From assembly GCA_963781955.1 (NCBI GenBank), contig CAWAHU010000003.1, forward strand, positions 1 to 64,000: a stretch of DNA of 64,000 nucleotides, read 5' to 3'. Both the position numbers and the translations under genes were made by a program. The notes beneath the pieces were generated by a model. That model worked only from the letters and a program-made list of their open reading frames with translations, did no database searches and was not told the origin of the DNA. Below, piece after piece: positions 29,429-38,613 of the stretch (positions are counted from its first letter, which is position 1; each line of letters begins with the position of its first letter). The DNA is from Bog-473 sp963781955. GTDB lineage: Bacteria; Actinomycetota; Acidimicrobiia; Acidimicrobiales; RAAP-2.

Positions 29429-29941
29429 TCACTCCCCCGGTCCGGCGGCTGGTGCCCTGGCGGCGCCGGCGGCGTCCCGCGCCATCTGTGCCGTCTGCTC
29501 GAGGCCCCAGGCCACGCTCTCGGTCCGCACGGCCTCCGCGCCGGCCACCACCAAGAACGGCGGTCCGGCCACCCGGTAGTGACGGAACGCGTCGGAGCTC
29601 ATCACCACGGCCGTGCCCTCCCGGGCGCCGGCCGGTCCGGCCAGGGCGGCGACGGCAGCCGGGTCCTCCTCGCCCGGGTCGCGGGTCACCACAGCGACGC
29701 GGGCGAGTCCGGCCAGGTCGGTCCGCAGCTGTCCCAGGCCCTCCCACAGGTCCCCGCAGCCGAGGCACCCCGCCGAGAGGAAGAGGAGCAGCACCGGCTC
29801 GGCCGCTCCCTCGACGTCCACACGGCACGCCGCGCCCCCGGGGTCGACGCCGACCACGTCGCGCGGGGCCGTGGACGGCGGGCCCACGGTGGTCGGGATC
29901 GGACGCAGCCGGCGCAGGATCTCGGCCGGCGGTTCCTTCAC
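29429..29941 (-). CDS. Thioredoxin-like protein with CxxC motif
   Basis: About 170 residues from GTG 29941. The core reads 'AEPVLLLFLSAGCLGCGDLW', a thioredoxin-fold strand followed by a CLGC redox motif, then 'LARVAVVTRDPGEEDPAAVA' and 'GTAVVMSSDAFRHYRVAGPP', where the Pro after the loop is the likely cis-proline, and 'FLVVAGAEAVRTESVAWGLE'. There is no signal peptide, so it should be cytoplasmic. The start lies 10 bases after the stop of the upstream zinc-ribbon gene, so the two form an operon. Substrate unknown; peroxiredoxin-like or disulfide-reductase activity is possible. Confidence 0.7.
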   Translation of the reverse strand: MKEPPAEILRRLRPIPTTVGPPSTAPRDVVGVDPGGAACRVDVEGAAEPVLLLFLSAGCLGCGDLWEGLGQLRTDLAGLARVAVVTRDPGEEDPAAVAALAGPAGAREGTAVVMSSDAFRHYRVAGPPFLVVAGAEAVRTESVAWGLEQTAQMARDAAGAARAPAAGPGE

Positions 29942-29951
29942 GGCACCGTCT

Positions 29952-30206
29952 TCACGGCACCGCCGAGGGCGTGCCGGGTTGCTCGAGCTCCTCGCCGGAG
30001 ATCTCGACGATGCTCCGCCCGTGGCCGCACCAGCGGCAGACCACCTCGTCCACGTGGCGGGAGAGCACCTGCTCGTCCTCGACCTCGAGGTCACCACCCA
30101 CCGTGTAGTGGTAGAAGGCCTTGGTCTGCTGGGACACGGTGACGTCGAAGCGGGTGAGGTTGCCGCATCCGTCGCAGCGGTATCGAGGGAGGTTCACCCG
30201 CCCCAC
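29952..30206 (-). CDS. Small zinc-ribbon protein
   Basis: An 84-residue protein starting at GTG 30206. It has two CxxC knuckles, 'YRCDGCGNLTRFDVTVSQQT' and 'DEVVCRWCGHGRSIVEI', making a classic four-cysteine zinc ribbon, and a central acidic linker. Proteins of this layout occur next to thioredoxin-like or ferredoxin-like genes in actinobacteria. It precedes the thioredoxin-like gene by 10 bases, so joint transcription is likely. No enzymatic motif is seen. Confidence 0.7.
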   Translation of the reverse strand: MGRVNLPRYRCDGCGNLTRFDVTVSQQTKAFYHYTVGGDLEVEDEQVLSRHVDEVVCRWCGHGRSIVEISGEELEQPGTPSAVP

Positions 30207-30248
30207 GGTAGTCCGCGCCGGGACCGGCCCCGGGCTCCGGCACCGCCG

Positions 30249-31106
30249 TCAGATGCGGTCCAGGAGCTCGCTCTTCTTGGTGGCGAACTCCTCCTCTGAG
30301 AGGATGCCGCGCCGGCGCAGGTCGTCGAGCTCGATGAGCCGGTCGCGGATCTCGGAGGGCTCCGAACGCGCGGCCGCGTCGCTCGGCGCGGGTGCCGCCG
30401 GCGCGACGTCGTCGGGCCCCCAGAGCGCCGGGGTCTGCGACTCCACCCCGAACGGCGGCGTGTCGTCCTGGCCGGGGTCCGCCGCGTCCTCGGTGTACCG
30501 CGCCTCGGTGGGGGGCATCGCCGCTGCTGCCGCCACGGGCCGGACCGGTACGTCGGCCCCCGGGTGCCGACGCGGGTGCGGCTCACGGGGCCGCAGGTCG
30601 TCGGGGATCGCTTCGCGCCGCCCTCCACCGACGATCTCGTTGATCTGCGAGTTGATGACGCGCTGGACGACCGCGGGCTTGCGCATGTACTCGAGCGTGA
30701 GGGTGTCGTCCTCGCCCTGGACGTCGATGATCAGGCTCCCCGTCTGCAGCACGCGCTCGACCAGGCTCTGGCGGATGTTCACCTCGACGATGCGCTGGAG
30801 GCGCAGCTGGACGGTGTCCCGCCCGAAGATGCCCTGCCGCACCAGGATCCGGGTCGACGTCAGCGCCACGTCGTAGGACCTCCAGCGCACGTAGCGCCCC
30901 AGGAGCCACAGCGCTGGGATGAGGGCGAGGATCAGCAGCGGATAGTTCGTCCACCCCGGCGCGTTCTGCCACAGGACCAGCAGCACGATGATCGCGGCCC
31001 ACACCCCGATCGAGGTGAACAGCGGGCCGAACAGGAAGATCCAGTGCGGGTGCATCTCGGCCAGGAGTTCCTCGTCCTCGTTGAGGAATTTCCGAGGCAG
31101 GGCCAT
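30249..31106 (-). CDS. Bacterial PH-domain membrane protein with SHOCT tail
   Basis: A 285-residue protein. ATG 31106 is preceded six bases upstream by TACTCT, a -10-like hexamer, and by no ribosome site, as in a leaderless gene; the frame is open further upstream but with frame-shadow sequence. Residues 20-65 hold two membrane segments ('IGVWAAIIVLLVLW', 'YPLLILALIPALWLLG'). Residues 70-150 form a bPH_2 domain ('YDVALTSTRILVRQGIFGRD', 'RIVEVNIRQSLVERVLQTGS', 'VQGEDDTLTLEYMRKP'). A Pro/Ala-rich linker follows, and residues 250-285 are a SHOCT motif ('LIELDDLRRRGILSEEEFAT'). Role unknown; such proteins are linked to membrane stress or oligomer assembly. Confidence 0.8.
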   Translation of the reverse strand: MALPRKFLNEDEELLAEMHPHWIFLFGPLFTSIGVWAAIIVLLVLWQNAPGWTNYPLLILALIPALWLLGRYVRWRSYDVALTSTRILVRQGIFGRDTVQLRLQRIVEVNIRQSLVERVLQTGSLIIDVQGEDDTLTLEYMRKPAVVQRVINSQINEIVGGGRREAIPDDLRPREPHPRRHPGADVPVRPVAAAAAMPPTEARYTEDAADPGQDDTPPFGVESQTPALWGPDDVAPAAPAPSDAAARSEPSEIRDRLIELDDLRRRGILSEEEFATKKSELLDRI

Positions 31107-31181
31107 CGCGCCAGAGTACCGGCGGCGCCCCGCCGCGCCGTGCCACCGTCCGGGCCCGGCGGGCCACGTAGGGTCTGGGCC

Positions 31182-31505
31182 GTGCCCTACGCAGAGGTCA
31201 GCCCCGAGGAGGTCAAGGCGCGCCTGGCCGGCGGCGAGGAGGTCTTCCTGCTCGACGTGCGCGAACCCGCGGAGGTGGCCGAGTGGGCCTACCCGATCGG
31301 GGTGCACATCCCCCTCGGCGAGCTCGGGGGACGGGTCGACGAGCTCCCCCGCGACGTGACCGTCGTGGTGGCCTGCCGCAGCGGCCAGCGCTCGGCCCGA
31401 GCGGCGCAGGCGCTCAGCGACGCGGGGTGGTCGGCCGAGAACCTCGCCGGCGGCATGCTGGCGTGGGTCGACACCGAGCCGTCGGGGGACCACCGTCCGG
31501 CGTAG
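31182..31505 (+). CDS. Rhodanese-domain sulfurtransferase
   Basis: A single-domain rhodanese of 107 residues. 'VFLLDVREPAEVAEWAYPIG' is the CH2A-like region, 'HIPLGELGGRVDELP' follows, and the active-site loop is 'ACRSGQRSARAA' with catalytic Cys near residue 67; 'ENLAGGMLAWVDT' closes the fold. It can carry a persulfide. TAGGGT (31169-31174) ends seven bases before GTG 31182 with no Shine-Dalgarno sequence, suggesting a leaderless transcript. It is divergent from the PH-SHOCT gene, and the next gene starts three bases after its TAG. Confidence 0.85.
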   Translation: MPYAEVSPEEVKARLAGGEEVFLLDVREPAEVAEWAYPIGVHIPLGELGGRVDELPRDVTVVVACRSGQRSARAAQALSDAGWSAENLAGGMLAWVDTEPSGDHRPA

Positions 31506-31508
31506 ACC

Positions 31509-32121
31509 GTGACCGGACGGGACCGGACCGCCCTCCTGCGTGAGGGGTTCTGGCTGTCCTGTATCTCCATCGTCTGGGGCGTCGGCTCGGGCCTCTGGGC
31601 CGTCACCTCGGCCCTGGGGTCGCACAGCCTCGGCGTGCTCGGGCTCGGGCTCAACCTGGCGGCCGACGTGTCGGGATCCGTCTTCGTCGCCTGGCGCCTC
31701 GCGCGACGAGCTGCGCGGTCTCCGCGAGCCCGCGCGCGCAGAACGCATCGCGTCCACGGTGGTGGGGTGCGCGCTTGTCGTCCTCGCCGTCTTCTTGACC
31801 GTCGAGTCCGCGACGCATCTCTGGAGCAAGTCGCGGCCCCACCCTACAGCGGTCAGCCTGGCCGCCGCGGTGGCGTCGCTGGTGGTCCTGATCCCGCTCG
31901 GACTCCGCAAGCGCTCGGTGGGTGCCCGCCTGGGGAGCGCTGCCCTCGTGGGCGACGGCTCCCTCAGCCTCCTGGGTGCGGCGATCGCGGCGCTCGCCTT
32001 CGTGGGGCTCCTCCTCGACTGGGCCGTGGGCTGGTGGTGGGCCGACGGCGTGGCCGCGCTCGTCGTCGCCGCGGTTGCCGCGGGAGAAGGGAGCCGGACC
32101 CTGCGGGGCAGGGTTCTCTGA
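31509..32121 (+). CDS. Cation-diffusion-facilitator-like membrane protein, one frameshift
   Basis: About 200 residues with five to six membrane segments. GTG 31509 begins 'LREGFWLSCISIVWGVGSGL', and 'GLGLNLAADVSGSVFVAWRL' has the helix-2 Asp region of CDF metal transporters. A frame change near 31715 joins 'ARDELRGLREPARAERIAST' to 'VVGCALVVLAVFLTVESATH' and 'ALVGDGSLSLLGAAIAALAF', 'GWWWADGVAALVVAAVAAGE'. The usual C-terminal cytoplasmic domain is missing and HxxxD motifs are partly absent (NxxxD and GDxxL are seen), so metal transport is not certain. It follows the rhodanese gene after three bases. Confidence 0.6.
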
Positions 32122-32161
32122 CGCGACGAGCGGGATCGTGCATCCGCCCTATCGTGAGGCC

Positions 32162-32401
32162 GTGTCAGCGCTGACTCTCTACGGTGTGGTCGTCCTCACG
32201 TTCATGATGGTGATGTACGCCTTCGAACGCCGGGACCGCAGGTTCATCCTGGCCTTCGCGCTCGGCTGCGCGCTGTCGAGCACCTACGGCTTCGCCAGCG
32301 GCGCGTGGCCCTTCGGGGTGGTCGAGGCCATCTGGTGCGTCATCGCCGTCCACCGCTACACCCGGGGGCCCTCCGTACCGCCGGTCCCCGACGCCCCGTG
32401 A
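32162..32401 (+). CDS. Small two-helix membrane protein
   Basis: 79 residues from GTG 32162, which is preceded at six bases by TATCGT (32150-32155), a -10-like hexamer, without a ribosome site. Two hydrophobic segments ('LTLYGVVVLTFMMVMYAFE' and 'FILAFALGCALSSTYGFAS') and a third weaker one ('PFGVVEAIWCVIAVHRYTR') are seen. The sequence resembles small actinobacterial membrane proteins of unknown role. It follows the CDF-like gene by 40 bases. Confidence 0.65.
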   Translation: MSALTLYGVVVLTFMMVMYAFERRDRRFILAFALGCALSSTYGFASGAWPFGVVEAIWCVIAVHRYTRGPSVPPVPDAP

Positions 32402-32506
32402 CCTCGGCGCATCGAGATGCCCCTCTTGGCGGCGGGTGGCCGTTGGCTCTCCGGCCCGGGACTTGCGGCCCTAGCCAATGGTGGGCCGGTGGCCAACGAT
32501 CGAGGG

Positions 32507-34495
32507 ATGGCAGCTCGCACGGGAATGTGGCGCCTGATGAAGAGCGGACCGCTGGCGGTGCTGGTGATGGCGACGCTGATCGGAGGGTCCGTTGGAGCAT
32601 CCGCCGGAGCCTCCCCGGGGCTCGAGCACTCGACGGAGGTCACGAGCCATCCCTCGCCACGCATCCTCGGCGCCGGCGCGAGTGGCAACCTGACGAACTA
32701 CCTGTCCTCCGTGTCCTGCGTCAGCCCGGTCGACTGCATGGCCGTCGGTGGTTCGAGTAGTGAGACGCTGCAGCAACAAACCCTGGTGGAGTCCTGGAAC
32801 GGCACGGCCTGGTGGATCGTTCCGAGCCCGAACCCGGCCGGCTTCGAGAGCGTCCTCAACAGCGTGTCCTGCACCAGCGCGGTTGACTGCGTGGCGGTGG
32901 GCCTCTCGAGCACCCAACCCCCCGGCGCAGGATCACAGACCCTGATCGAGTCGTGGAACGGCCACGCCTGGTCCATCGTTCCGGCCCCCAGCAACAACGG
33001 GAACAACGCTCTCGCCAGTGTGTCGTGCGCCACGTCAACGGACTGCATGGCTGTGGGTGGCGTTGGCAGCACTCTGGCCGAGTCCTGGAACGGGAGTGCC
33101 TGGACGATCGTCCCCAGCCCGAGTGTCGGCGTCTACAGCGCGCTCGCCACCGTGTCGTGTGCAGCCACAACCCAATGCACGGCGGTCGGCGTCTACGTGG
33201 CGACCGACTCGAGCAGCAGTCAGACCTTGGTCGAGTCCTGGAACGGCACCTCGTGGTCAGTCGTTCCCAGCCCGAGCCCGCCCGGCCGAGAGAGCCTCCT
33301 CAACGGTGTGTCCTGCAACAGCCCAAGCAGTTGCGTTGCCGTCGGGGGTGACAACTTCGGTCAGACGGTGACCGAGACCTGGAACGGGAGTCAGTGGACG
33401 ATTGTCCCCGGTCCCAACATTGCCGGCTCGGACAGCAACCTCACCGCGGTCTCCTGTACCGGTCCGGCCAGTTGTGTCGCGGTCGGCTGGTCCGAAGGGA
33501 GCACGCCGTTCGGACCCGACTTCCAGTACCGGACACTCGTCGCGGCCTGGGATGGTGCGTCGTGGTCCGTTGCCCCGAGTCCCAGCCCGAGCATCCCGAG
33601 CTACCTCAATGGCGTCTCATGCACCACACCGACGACGTGCGTGGCCGTGGGCTTGTCTGGCAACTACAGCGACGTGTCGGGAAATGAACAGACGTTGATC
33701 GTGGCCTGGTCCGGTGGATCCTGGTCATTGGTCCCCAGTCCCAACCTGAGTGCGCTGGTGGCACCGGTGGTCGGCATGGCGGCCACACCGACCGGTGACG
33801 GCTACTGGCTGGCAGACTCCGCCGGGGACGTCACGGCCCACGGGTCAGCTCGCATGTACGGCTCCATGTCGGGTCGAGCGCTGAACGCCCGGATCAGCCA
33901 CATCGTGGCCACGCCCGACGGCGGGGGCTACTGGTTGGTGGCCGCCGACGGAGGGGTCTTCACGTTTGGCGACGCCAGGTTCTACGGGTCAATGGGTGGC
34001 ACCCGCCTCAACGCGCCGGTTCTCGACATGGCGCCCACGCCGAGTGGTCAGGGCTACTGGCTGGTGGCCGCCGACGGCGGGGTCTTCAGCTTCGGCGACG
34101 CCCGGTTCTCCGGGTCCATGGGAGGACGGGCCCTCAACAAGCCGGTGGTCGGGATGGCGGCTGACAACGCCACCGGTGGCTACTGGTTGGTGGCCGCCGA
34201 CGGCGGGATCTTCGCCTTCGCTGCGCCCTTCTACGGCTCGACCGGGTCGATCGTTCTGAACAAGCCGGTGCTGGCCATCGCAGCGACTGCTGACTCCGGC
34301 GGGTACTGGTTCGCCGCATCCGACGGCGGGGTCTTCAGCTTCGGCGACGCCCGGTTCTCCGGGTCCATGGGAGGACGACACCTCAATGCCCCGGTGACGG
34401 GGATGGCCGCCGATACCTCGACCGGCGGGTACTGGCTGGTGGGTTCCGACGGTGGCGTCTTCAGCTTCAACGCCCCCTTCTTGGGAGCGGGCTGA
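32507..34495 (+). CDS. Secreted double beta-propeller-like repeat protein
   Basis: 662 residues if started at ATG 32507; ATG 32537 ('MKSGPLAVLVMATLIGG') would place a signal peptide right at the start and is as likely. The frame is open upstream to 32417. Part one (about 32690-33755) has seven repeats of ca. 50 residues built on 'VSC-x5-C-AVG ... LVESWNG-WxIVPSPxP', each with a cysteine pair, which suits a seven-bladed propeller closed by disulfides. Part two (about 33760-34492) has six repeats of ca. 41 residues on 'GYWLVAADGGVFSFGDARFY-GSMGG', the last incomplete. Proteins with the second repeat abound in Acidimicrobiia. Likely extracellular; ligand unknown. The tRNA-Met gene lies 60 bases downstream on the other strand. 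Confidence 0.8.
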   Translation: MAARTGMWRLMKSGPLAVLVMATLIGGSVGASAGASPGLEHSTEVTSHPSPRILGAGASGNLTNYLSSVSCVSPVDCMAVGGSSSETLQQQTLVESWNGTAWWIVPSPNPAGFESVLNSVSCTSAVDCVAVGLSSTQPPGAGSQTLIESWNGHAWSIVPAPSNNGNNALASVSCATSTDCMAVGGVGSTLAESWNGSAWTIVPSPSVGVYSALATVSCAATTQCTAVGVYVATDSSSSQTLVESWNGTSWSVVPSPSPPGRESLLNGVSCNSPSSCVAVGGDNFGQTVTETWNGSQWTIVPGPNIAGSDSNLTAVSCTGPASCVAVGWSEGSTPFGPDFQYRTLVAAWDGASWSVAPSPSPSIPSYLNGVSCTTPTTCVAVGLSGNYSDVSGNEQTLIVAWSGGSWSLVPSPNLSALVAPVVGMAATPTGDGYWLADSAGDVTAHGSARMYGSMSGRALNARISHIVATPDGGGYWLVAADGGVFTFGDARFYGSMGGTRLNAPVLDMAPTPSGQGYWLVAADGGVFSFGDARFSGSMGGRALNKPVVGMAADNATGGYWLVAADGGIFAFAAPFYGSTGSIVLNKPVLAIAATADSGGYWFAASDGGVFSFGDARFSGSMGGRHLNAPVTGMAADTSTGGYWLVGSDGGVFSFNAPFLGAG

Positions 34496-34554
34496 CTGCA
34501 GCCCTGGTCGCCTTCACGTCAACGCAACGAGCGCATTTCGTCAAGGCGCCTTCG

Positions 34555-34627
34555 TAGGGCTGGTGGGGATCGAACCCACGACCCAAGGATTATGAGTCCT
34601 CTGCTCTGACCACTGAGCTACAGCCCC
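34555..34627 (-). tRNA. tRNA-Met (anticodon CAU)
   Basis: The minus strand from 34627 folds as a cloverleaf: acceptor ggggctg pairs with cagccct (one G-U), D-arm gctc...gagc, anticodon stem gagga/tccttt-side with loop ctcataa (anticodon CAU), five-base variable loop, and T-arm gtggg-ttcgatc-cccac; discriminator is A. CCA is not encoded. The G-U end pair instead of an unpaired C1 argues for elongator Met or the Ile2 isoacceptor rather than initiator tRNA. Confidence 0.93.
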
Positions 34628-34723
34628 GGAGGATGGCCCAGCATAGGGAGCCCGGGTCGCGCCCGAGGAGCCGACTGGCGCGCCCGCGCCGCCCGCCGGC
34701 CCGCACCTCGGCATCATGGTGGC

Positions 34724-36983
34724 GTGACGACGCTCGAGACGGCACCGGGCTCGTCGGCGTCCCCACCCCTCGAGCGACGGGCCCCGGGCCGCCGGACCGT
34801 CACCCCCTCCGCCTTCGGGCCCTTCGTCGTGGTGGCGCTCACCGTCGCCTGGGGCCTCTGGGAGCTGCGCCCCGAGCTGCGCACCGTGCCTTACCTCGAC
34901 GACAGCTCGCTGCACCAACAGATGGTGCGCTTCGCCACGGCCCGCATCCGGGCCGGCCACCTACCCCTCACGTCGTGGTTCCCCTACCTCGGGCTCGGGT
35001 CGCCCCACTTCTTGCACTACCAGAGCCTGCCCGCCATGCTCACCGGTATCGCCGGCACGGCGGTCGGCGCGGATGCCGCCTTCCGCTGGTCCCTCTACCT
35101 GCTGCTCGCCCTGTGGCCGCTGAGCGTGTACTGGAGCGCCCGGCTCTTCGGCCTCGGGCGCTGGACGGCGGCCGGCGCCGCCGCGCTGGCACCGTTCCTC
35201 TCCTCGGCGGCCGGCATCGGCTACGAGACCAAGGCCTACGTGTGGGTGGGCTACGGCGTGTGGACCCAGCTGTGGGCGTCGTGGACGCTGCCGCTGGCGT
35301 GGGGCTTCACCTTCCGCGCCCTGCGGTCGTTGCGCGCCGCGTTCTTCGCCGTCCTCTTCATCATGCTCACGGTCGCGCTGCACTTCGAGACCGGGTACCT
35401 GGCCTTCGTGCCGCTGTTGGTGTGGCCGTGGCTCGTCCCCTCCGACCTGCGGCACCGGCTCGGCCGCGCCGCCGTGCTGTTCGCCGCCGCGCTGGCGGCC
35501 TCGGCGTGGGTGATCGTCCCCGTGCTGGCGCAGTCGCACTGGGCGGCGCGCAACCAGGTCCTCGCGGGCTCCGGGCTCGAGAACGGCTATGGCGCCGGCC
35601 AGATGCTGTCCTGGCTGTTCACCGGCAACCTCTACGACGCCGGGCGCTGGCCGCTCGTCACCGTGCTGGTGGGTGTGGGCATCGTGGTCTGCCTGTCGCG
35701 CTGGCGCGCCTTCCTGGCCGGCCGGGCGCTGCTGACCATCTGGGTGGTCGCGCTGCTGCTGTCCTTCGGCCGCACCACCTTCGGCTCGCTGTACGACATC
35801 GTGCCCGGGAGCAGCGACGTCTTCATCCGCCGCTTCCAGATGGGGGTGCACCTCTCGGGCCTCCTGCTCGCCGGCATCGGCCTGGCCTGGCTGGGACACC
35901 TCGTGCTCGACGGCGCCCAGCGGCTGGCCCCGGCGGACTGGTCCGTGCGCCTGGCCCGACCGGCCGGGCGCGGCCTGCTGGCGGGCATCTGCGTGGTGGC
36001 GCTCGTCGTGGTGGTCGCGCCGGCCTGGACCTCCATGGACGCCTACGACGCGCACAACGCCACGAACATCGGCCTCCAAGCCCAGGCCGACACGCAGCAG
36101 GCACCGCAGATCGACCGGCTCCTCGCGTACGTGCGCGCCCACCCACGCGGACGCGTGTACGCGGGCGCGCCGACCAACTGGGGCAACGACTTCCTCGTCG
36201 GGGCCGTCCCCGTGTTCAAGTACCTCGAGGCCAAGGACGTCGACGAGGTCGGCTACACCCTGCGTACGGCGTCGCTCATGACCGACCCCGAGTACTGGTT
36301 CGACGACGCCAACCCGGGCGACTACCCGCTCTTCGGGATCGGGTACCTCATCGTGCCCGAGGGCTCCCAACCGCCCGTGGCGGCGGAGAAGGTCACGTGC
36401 TCGGGTCCGTACTGCCTCTACGCACTGCCCGACCCCGGCTACTTCCACGTGTACGACACCGTCGGCACGCTGGCGGCGACCCGCGCCGATGTGGGCACCC
36501 AGAGCCTGACCCTGCTCGACTCCCCGCTGCTCGGCCAGGCCCGGGACCTCACCGTGGCCTTCAACGGGAGCCCGGCGGCCAGCCCGACCGCCCCCGCCGG
36601 GACACGGCTGCGCGGGCCGCCGGGCCACGTGGTGGCCGAACACGCCGACCTGGCCGGCGGGCGCGCCCGGGCCGTCGTGCGCACCAACCGGCGCGCCACG
36701 GTCGTGCTGAGCGCCTCGTACGACCCGGGGTGGCACGCCACGGTCGACGGACGCCCCAGCCCGACCGTGATGGTGGCCCCGGCGCTGGTCGGCGTCGTCG
36801 TGGGCCCCGGCGTGCACACCGTGACCTTCGCCTACGCCGGCTACGGCTCGTACACGGCGCTCTTCGTGCTGTCCCTGGTCGTCCTCGTCGTCCTGGCCTG
36901 CGGGCCGGCGCTCTGGCGCCGGGGCCGTCACCGGCGCGGTCGCGGTCGCGGTCGCCGAGCACGGGCACGCGAGCCCCGCATGA
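34724..36983 (+). CDS. Large GT-C/YfhO-like membrane glycosyltransferase
   Basis: About 750 residues from GTG 34724. An N-terminal membrane helix is followed by 'TVPYLDDSSLHQQMVRFATA' and 'SWFPYLGLGSPHFLHYQSLP', the acidic first loop of GT-C-like or PTPS-related membrane proteins. About eleven more helices follow ('HFETGYLAFVPLLVWPWLVP', 'WVVALLLSFGRTTFGSLYDI'), then a large extracytoplasmic part from about residue 445 ('GRVYAGAPTNWGNDFLVG', 'ASYDPGWHATVDGRPSPTVM') and a last helix. The frame has no stop of its own and runs into the next gene; a one-base change in the CGGTCG repeat near 36940 would bring it to TGA 36981-36983, overlapping the next ATG. Probably uses a polyprenyl-phosphate sugar outside the membrane. 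Confidence 0.7.
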
Positions 36984-38048
36984 CACGGGCGCCGGCACGA
37001 ATCGCCGGGCACGCGTGCTTCTGGATCGGCTGGGCGATCGTGCTGGGCCTCCTCGTGGTCGTCCTCTTCCGGCTCGTGGCCTGGGACGAGCGTGCGGTAC
37101 TTCGCCGTGGCGAACACGTTCGGGTTCCTCACCTACCTGCCCGCCTGGGTGGTCGGCATCGGGGCGGCGGTGGCTCGCAAGTGGGCGCTCGTCGCCGCCT
37201 CGGTCCTCGTCGTGGCCGCCCAGCTCGTGTTCTTCGTGCCCGAGCTGACCGCGGCCGAGCCGCTCCCCGCCGCTGCCGGCCACGCCTTCACCTTCCGGCT
37301 CTTCGACGCCAACGTCTATCAGGGGAACCCCTCGATGGCGGGCTACGCCGCCCAGATCCGCTCGGAGCACCCCGCCCTGGTCACGTTGGAGGAGGCCTCG
37401 CCGGCGGACCGCCGCCAGCTCGAGCGCGCCGGCGTGCTGCGACCGCTCCCCCACGTCTTCGAGATCCCCCGGGATGACTCGCGAGCCTTGGTGATCGCCA
37501 GCCGCTACCCGCTCGGGCCGGCCACCGTCTCGTACTTCGACGGGGACCCCTTCTTGACCAGGACGTCGCTGCAGCTGCCCGGCGGCACCATCGGGTTGTG
37601 GGTCGTCCACACCGTCGCCCCGCTGCGGCAGGGCTTCGACGAGTGGTACGGCATGCTCCAGCGCGTGGACCGGTTCATCAGCGCGCGCCGGCCCGGTCCC
37701 CTCCTCGTCGTGGGCGACTTCAACGCCACGTGGGGGAACCGCTGGTTCCGGGCCATCCTCGGCACCGGGATGACCGACGCCGCCGCGGCGCGCGGCGTGC
37801 CCTTCGAGATGACCTGGTCGCAGGAGTTCTTCCTGCTCCCCCCTCTGGTCCGGATCGACCACGTGCTCACCAGCTCGTCGTTGGCGGTGACCTCCATCGA
37901 CACCGGGCCCGGGCCCGGGAGCGACCACCGCGATCTCCGCGCCGTCGTGGCCGTCCTGCCCGCGGCCCGGGGCCACTCGCTCGCGGCACGTGACGCGGCT
38001 TCAATGGGTGCCCATGGCGAGGCGACAGCAGAACGCCCCGGACCCTGA
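36980..38048 (+). CDS. Membrane-anchored endonuclease/exonuclease/phosphatase-family protein, one frameshift
   Basis: About 355 residues. ATG 36980 opens with two or three membrane helices ('ACFWIGWAIVLGLLVVVLFR', 'ANTFGFLTYLPAWVVGIGAA', 'LVAASVLVVAAQLVFFVPE'); a frame change near 37090 is needed after 'FRLVAWDE'. The EEP domain follows: 'FRLFDANVYQGNPSMAGYAA', 'PALVTLEEASPADRRQLERA' (metal-binding Glu), 'GLWVVHTVAP', 'PLLVVGDFNATWGNRWFR' (GDFN motif) and 'IDHVLTS ... GPGSDHRDLRA' (final SDH). This set is that of extracytoplasmic EEP hydrolases, possibly a phosphodiesterase. It is coupled to the upstream membrane protein by ATGA. Confidence 0.75.
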
Positions 38049-38532
38049 GGCCGGGGCGGACCCGGAGGCCGGGCCGGACCCTGGGGGCGCTCCTCGGACC
38101 ACCGGCGCGCCCGACCCGGCCGGCGTCGTGGTGGCCTTCTTCCGCGCCTTCGAGGACGACGACGTCGACGCCGTGGTGGCGCTCGTCGACGAGGACATCG
38201 CGTACACCAACGTGTCGCTGCCCACGGTCCACGGCCGGGCGCGCTTCGAGGAGCTGACGCGCCGGGTGCTGCGGCCCGACCGGCTGGGTTTCCGCGCCCA
38301 CCTCACCCACGTGATGAGCGACGGGGACGTCGTGCTCACCGACCGGGTCGACGAGCTGCGGGTGGGCCGCTTCGCCATGCGCTTCTGGGTCTACGGGCGC
38401 TTCGTGGTGCGCGACGGGCGCATCTCGGTGTGGCGTGACTCGTTCGACTGGTTCGACGTGACCGTGGCCGCGCTGCGCGGCCTGGCCGGCCTCGTCAGCC
38501 CCGGGCTGAACCGGCGCATGCCGGGCGACTGA
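38014..38532 (+). CDS. SnoaL/limonene-epoxide-hydrolase-like protein
   Basis: 172 residues from ATG 38014. After a repetitive low-complexity start ('PEAGADPEAGPDPGG') the NTF2-like fold reads 'VVAFFRAFEDDDVDAVVALV', 'DIAYTNVSLPTVHGRARFEE', 'FRAHLTHVMSDGDVVLTDRV', 'GRFAMRFWVYGRFVVRDGRI' and 'VWRDSFDWFDVTVAA'. The order and the Asp/Arg residues match limonene-1,2-epoxide hydrolase (LEH) relatives. It could hydrate an epoxide or be a binding protein. The start overlaps the end of the EEP gene by 35 bases. Confidence 0.75.
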   Translation: MARRQQNAPDPEAGADPEAGPDPGGAPRTTGAPDPAGVVVAFFRAFEDDDVDAVVALVDEDIAYTNVSLPTVHGRARFEELTRRVLRPDRLGFRAHLTHVMSDGDVVLTDRVDELRVGRFAMRFWVYGRFVVRDGRISVWRDSFDWFDVTVAALRGLAGLVSPGLNRRMPGD

Positions 38533-38545
38533 CCCGGCCGCGCCC

Positions 38546-38613
38546 GCCTCCTGCAGGTGCCCGCCTCTTGCAGGTGCTCGCCTCTTGCAGGTGCCCGCTA
38601 CTGCAGGTAGCCC
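38546..38613. repeat. Four 17-base tandem repeats
   Basis: Units gcctcctgcaggtgccc, gcctcttgcaggtgctc, gcctcttgcaggtgccc and gctactgcaggtagccc run head to tail between the convergent SnoaL-like and DUF2630 genes. The fourth unit contains the last codons and stop of the DUF2630 gene, so the array probably grew by copying that gene end. Confidence 0.8.

Noticed and set aside
31509..32121. Full CDF zinc transporter
   Set aside because: The usual HxxxD pairs and the cytoplasmic C-terminal domain are missing, so only a CDF-like membrane protein is claimed.
34555..34627. tRNA-Met as an integration site for a mobile island
   Set aside because: No integrase and no duplicated tRNA 3' end are visible within reach, and the low-GC block is more than 10 kb away.
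34633..37248. 871-codon plus-strand frame and the 723-codon opposite-strand frame over the membrane protein gene
   Set aside because: Arg/Pro/His-rich composition of GC-rich shadow frames; the true frame shows membrane helices and a family pattern.
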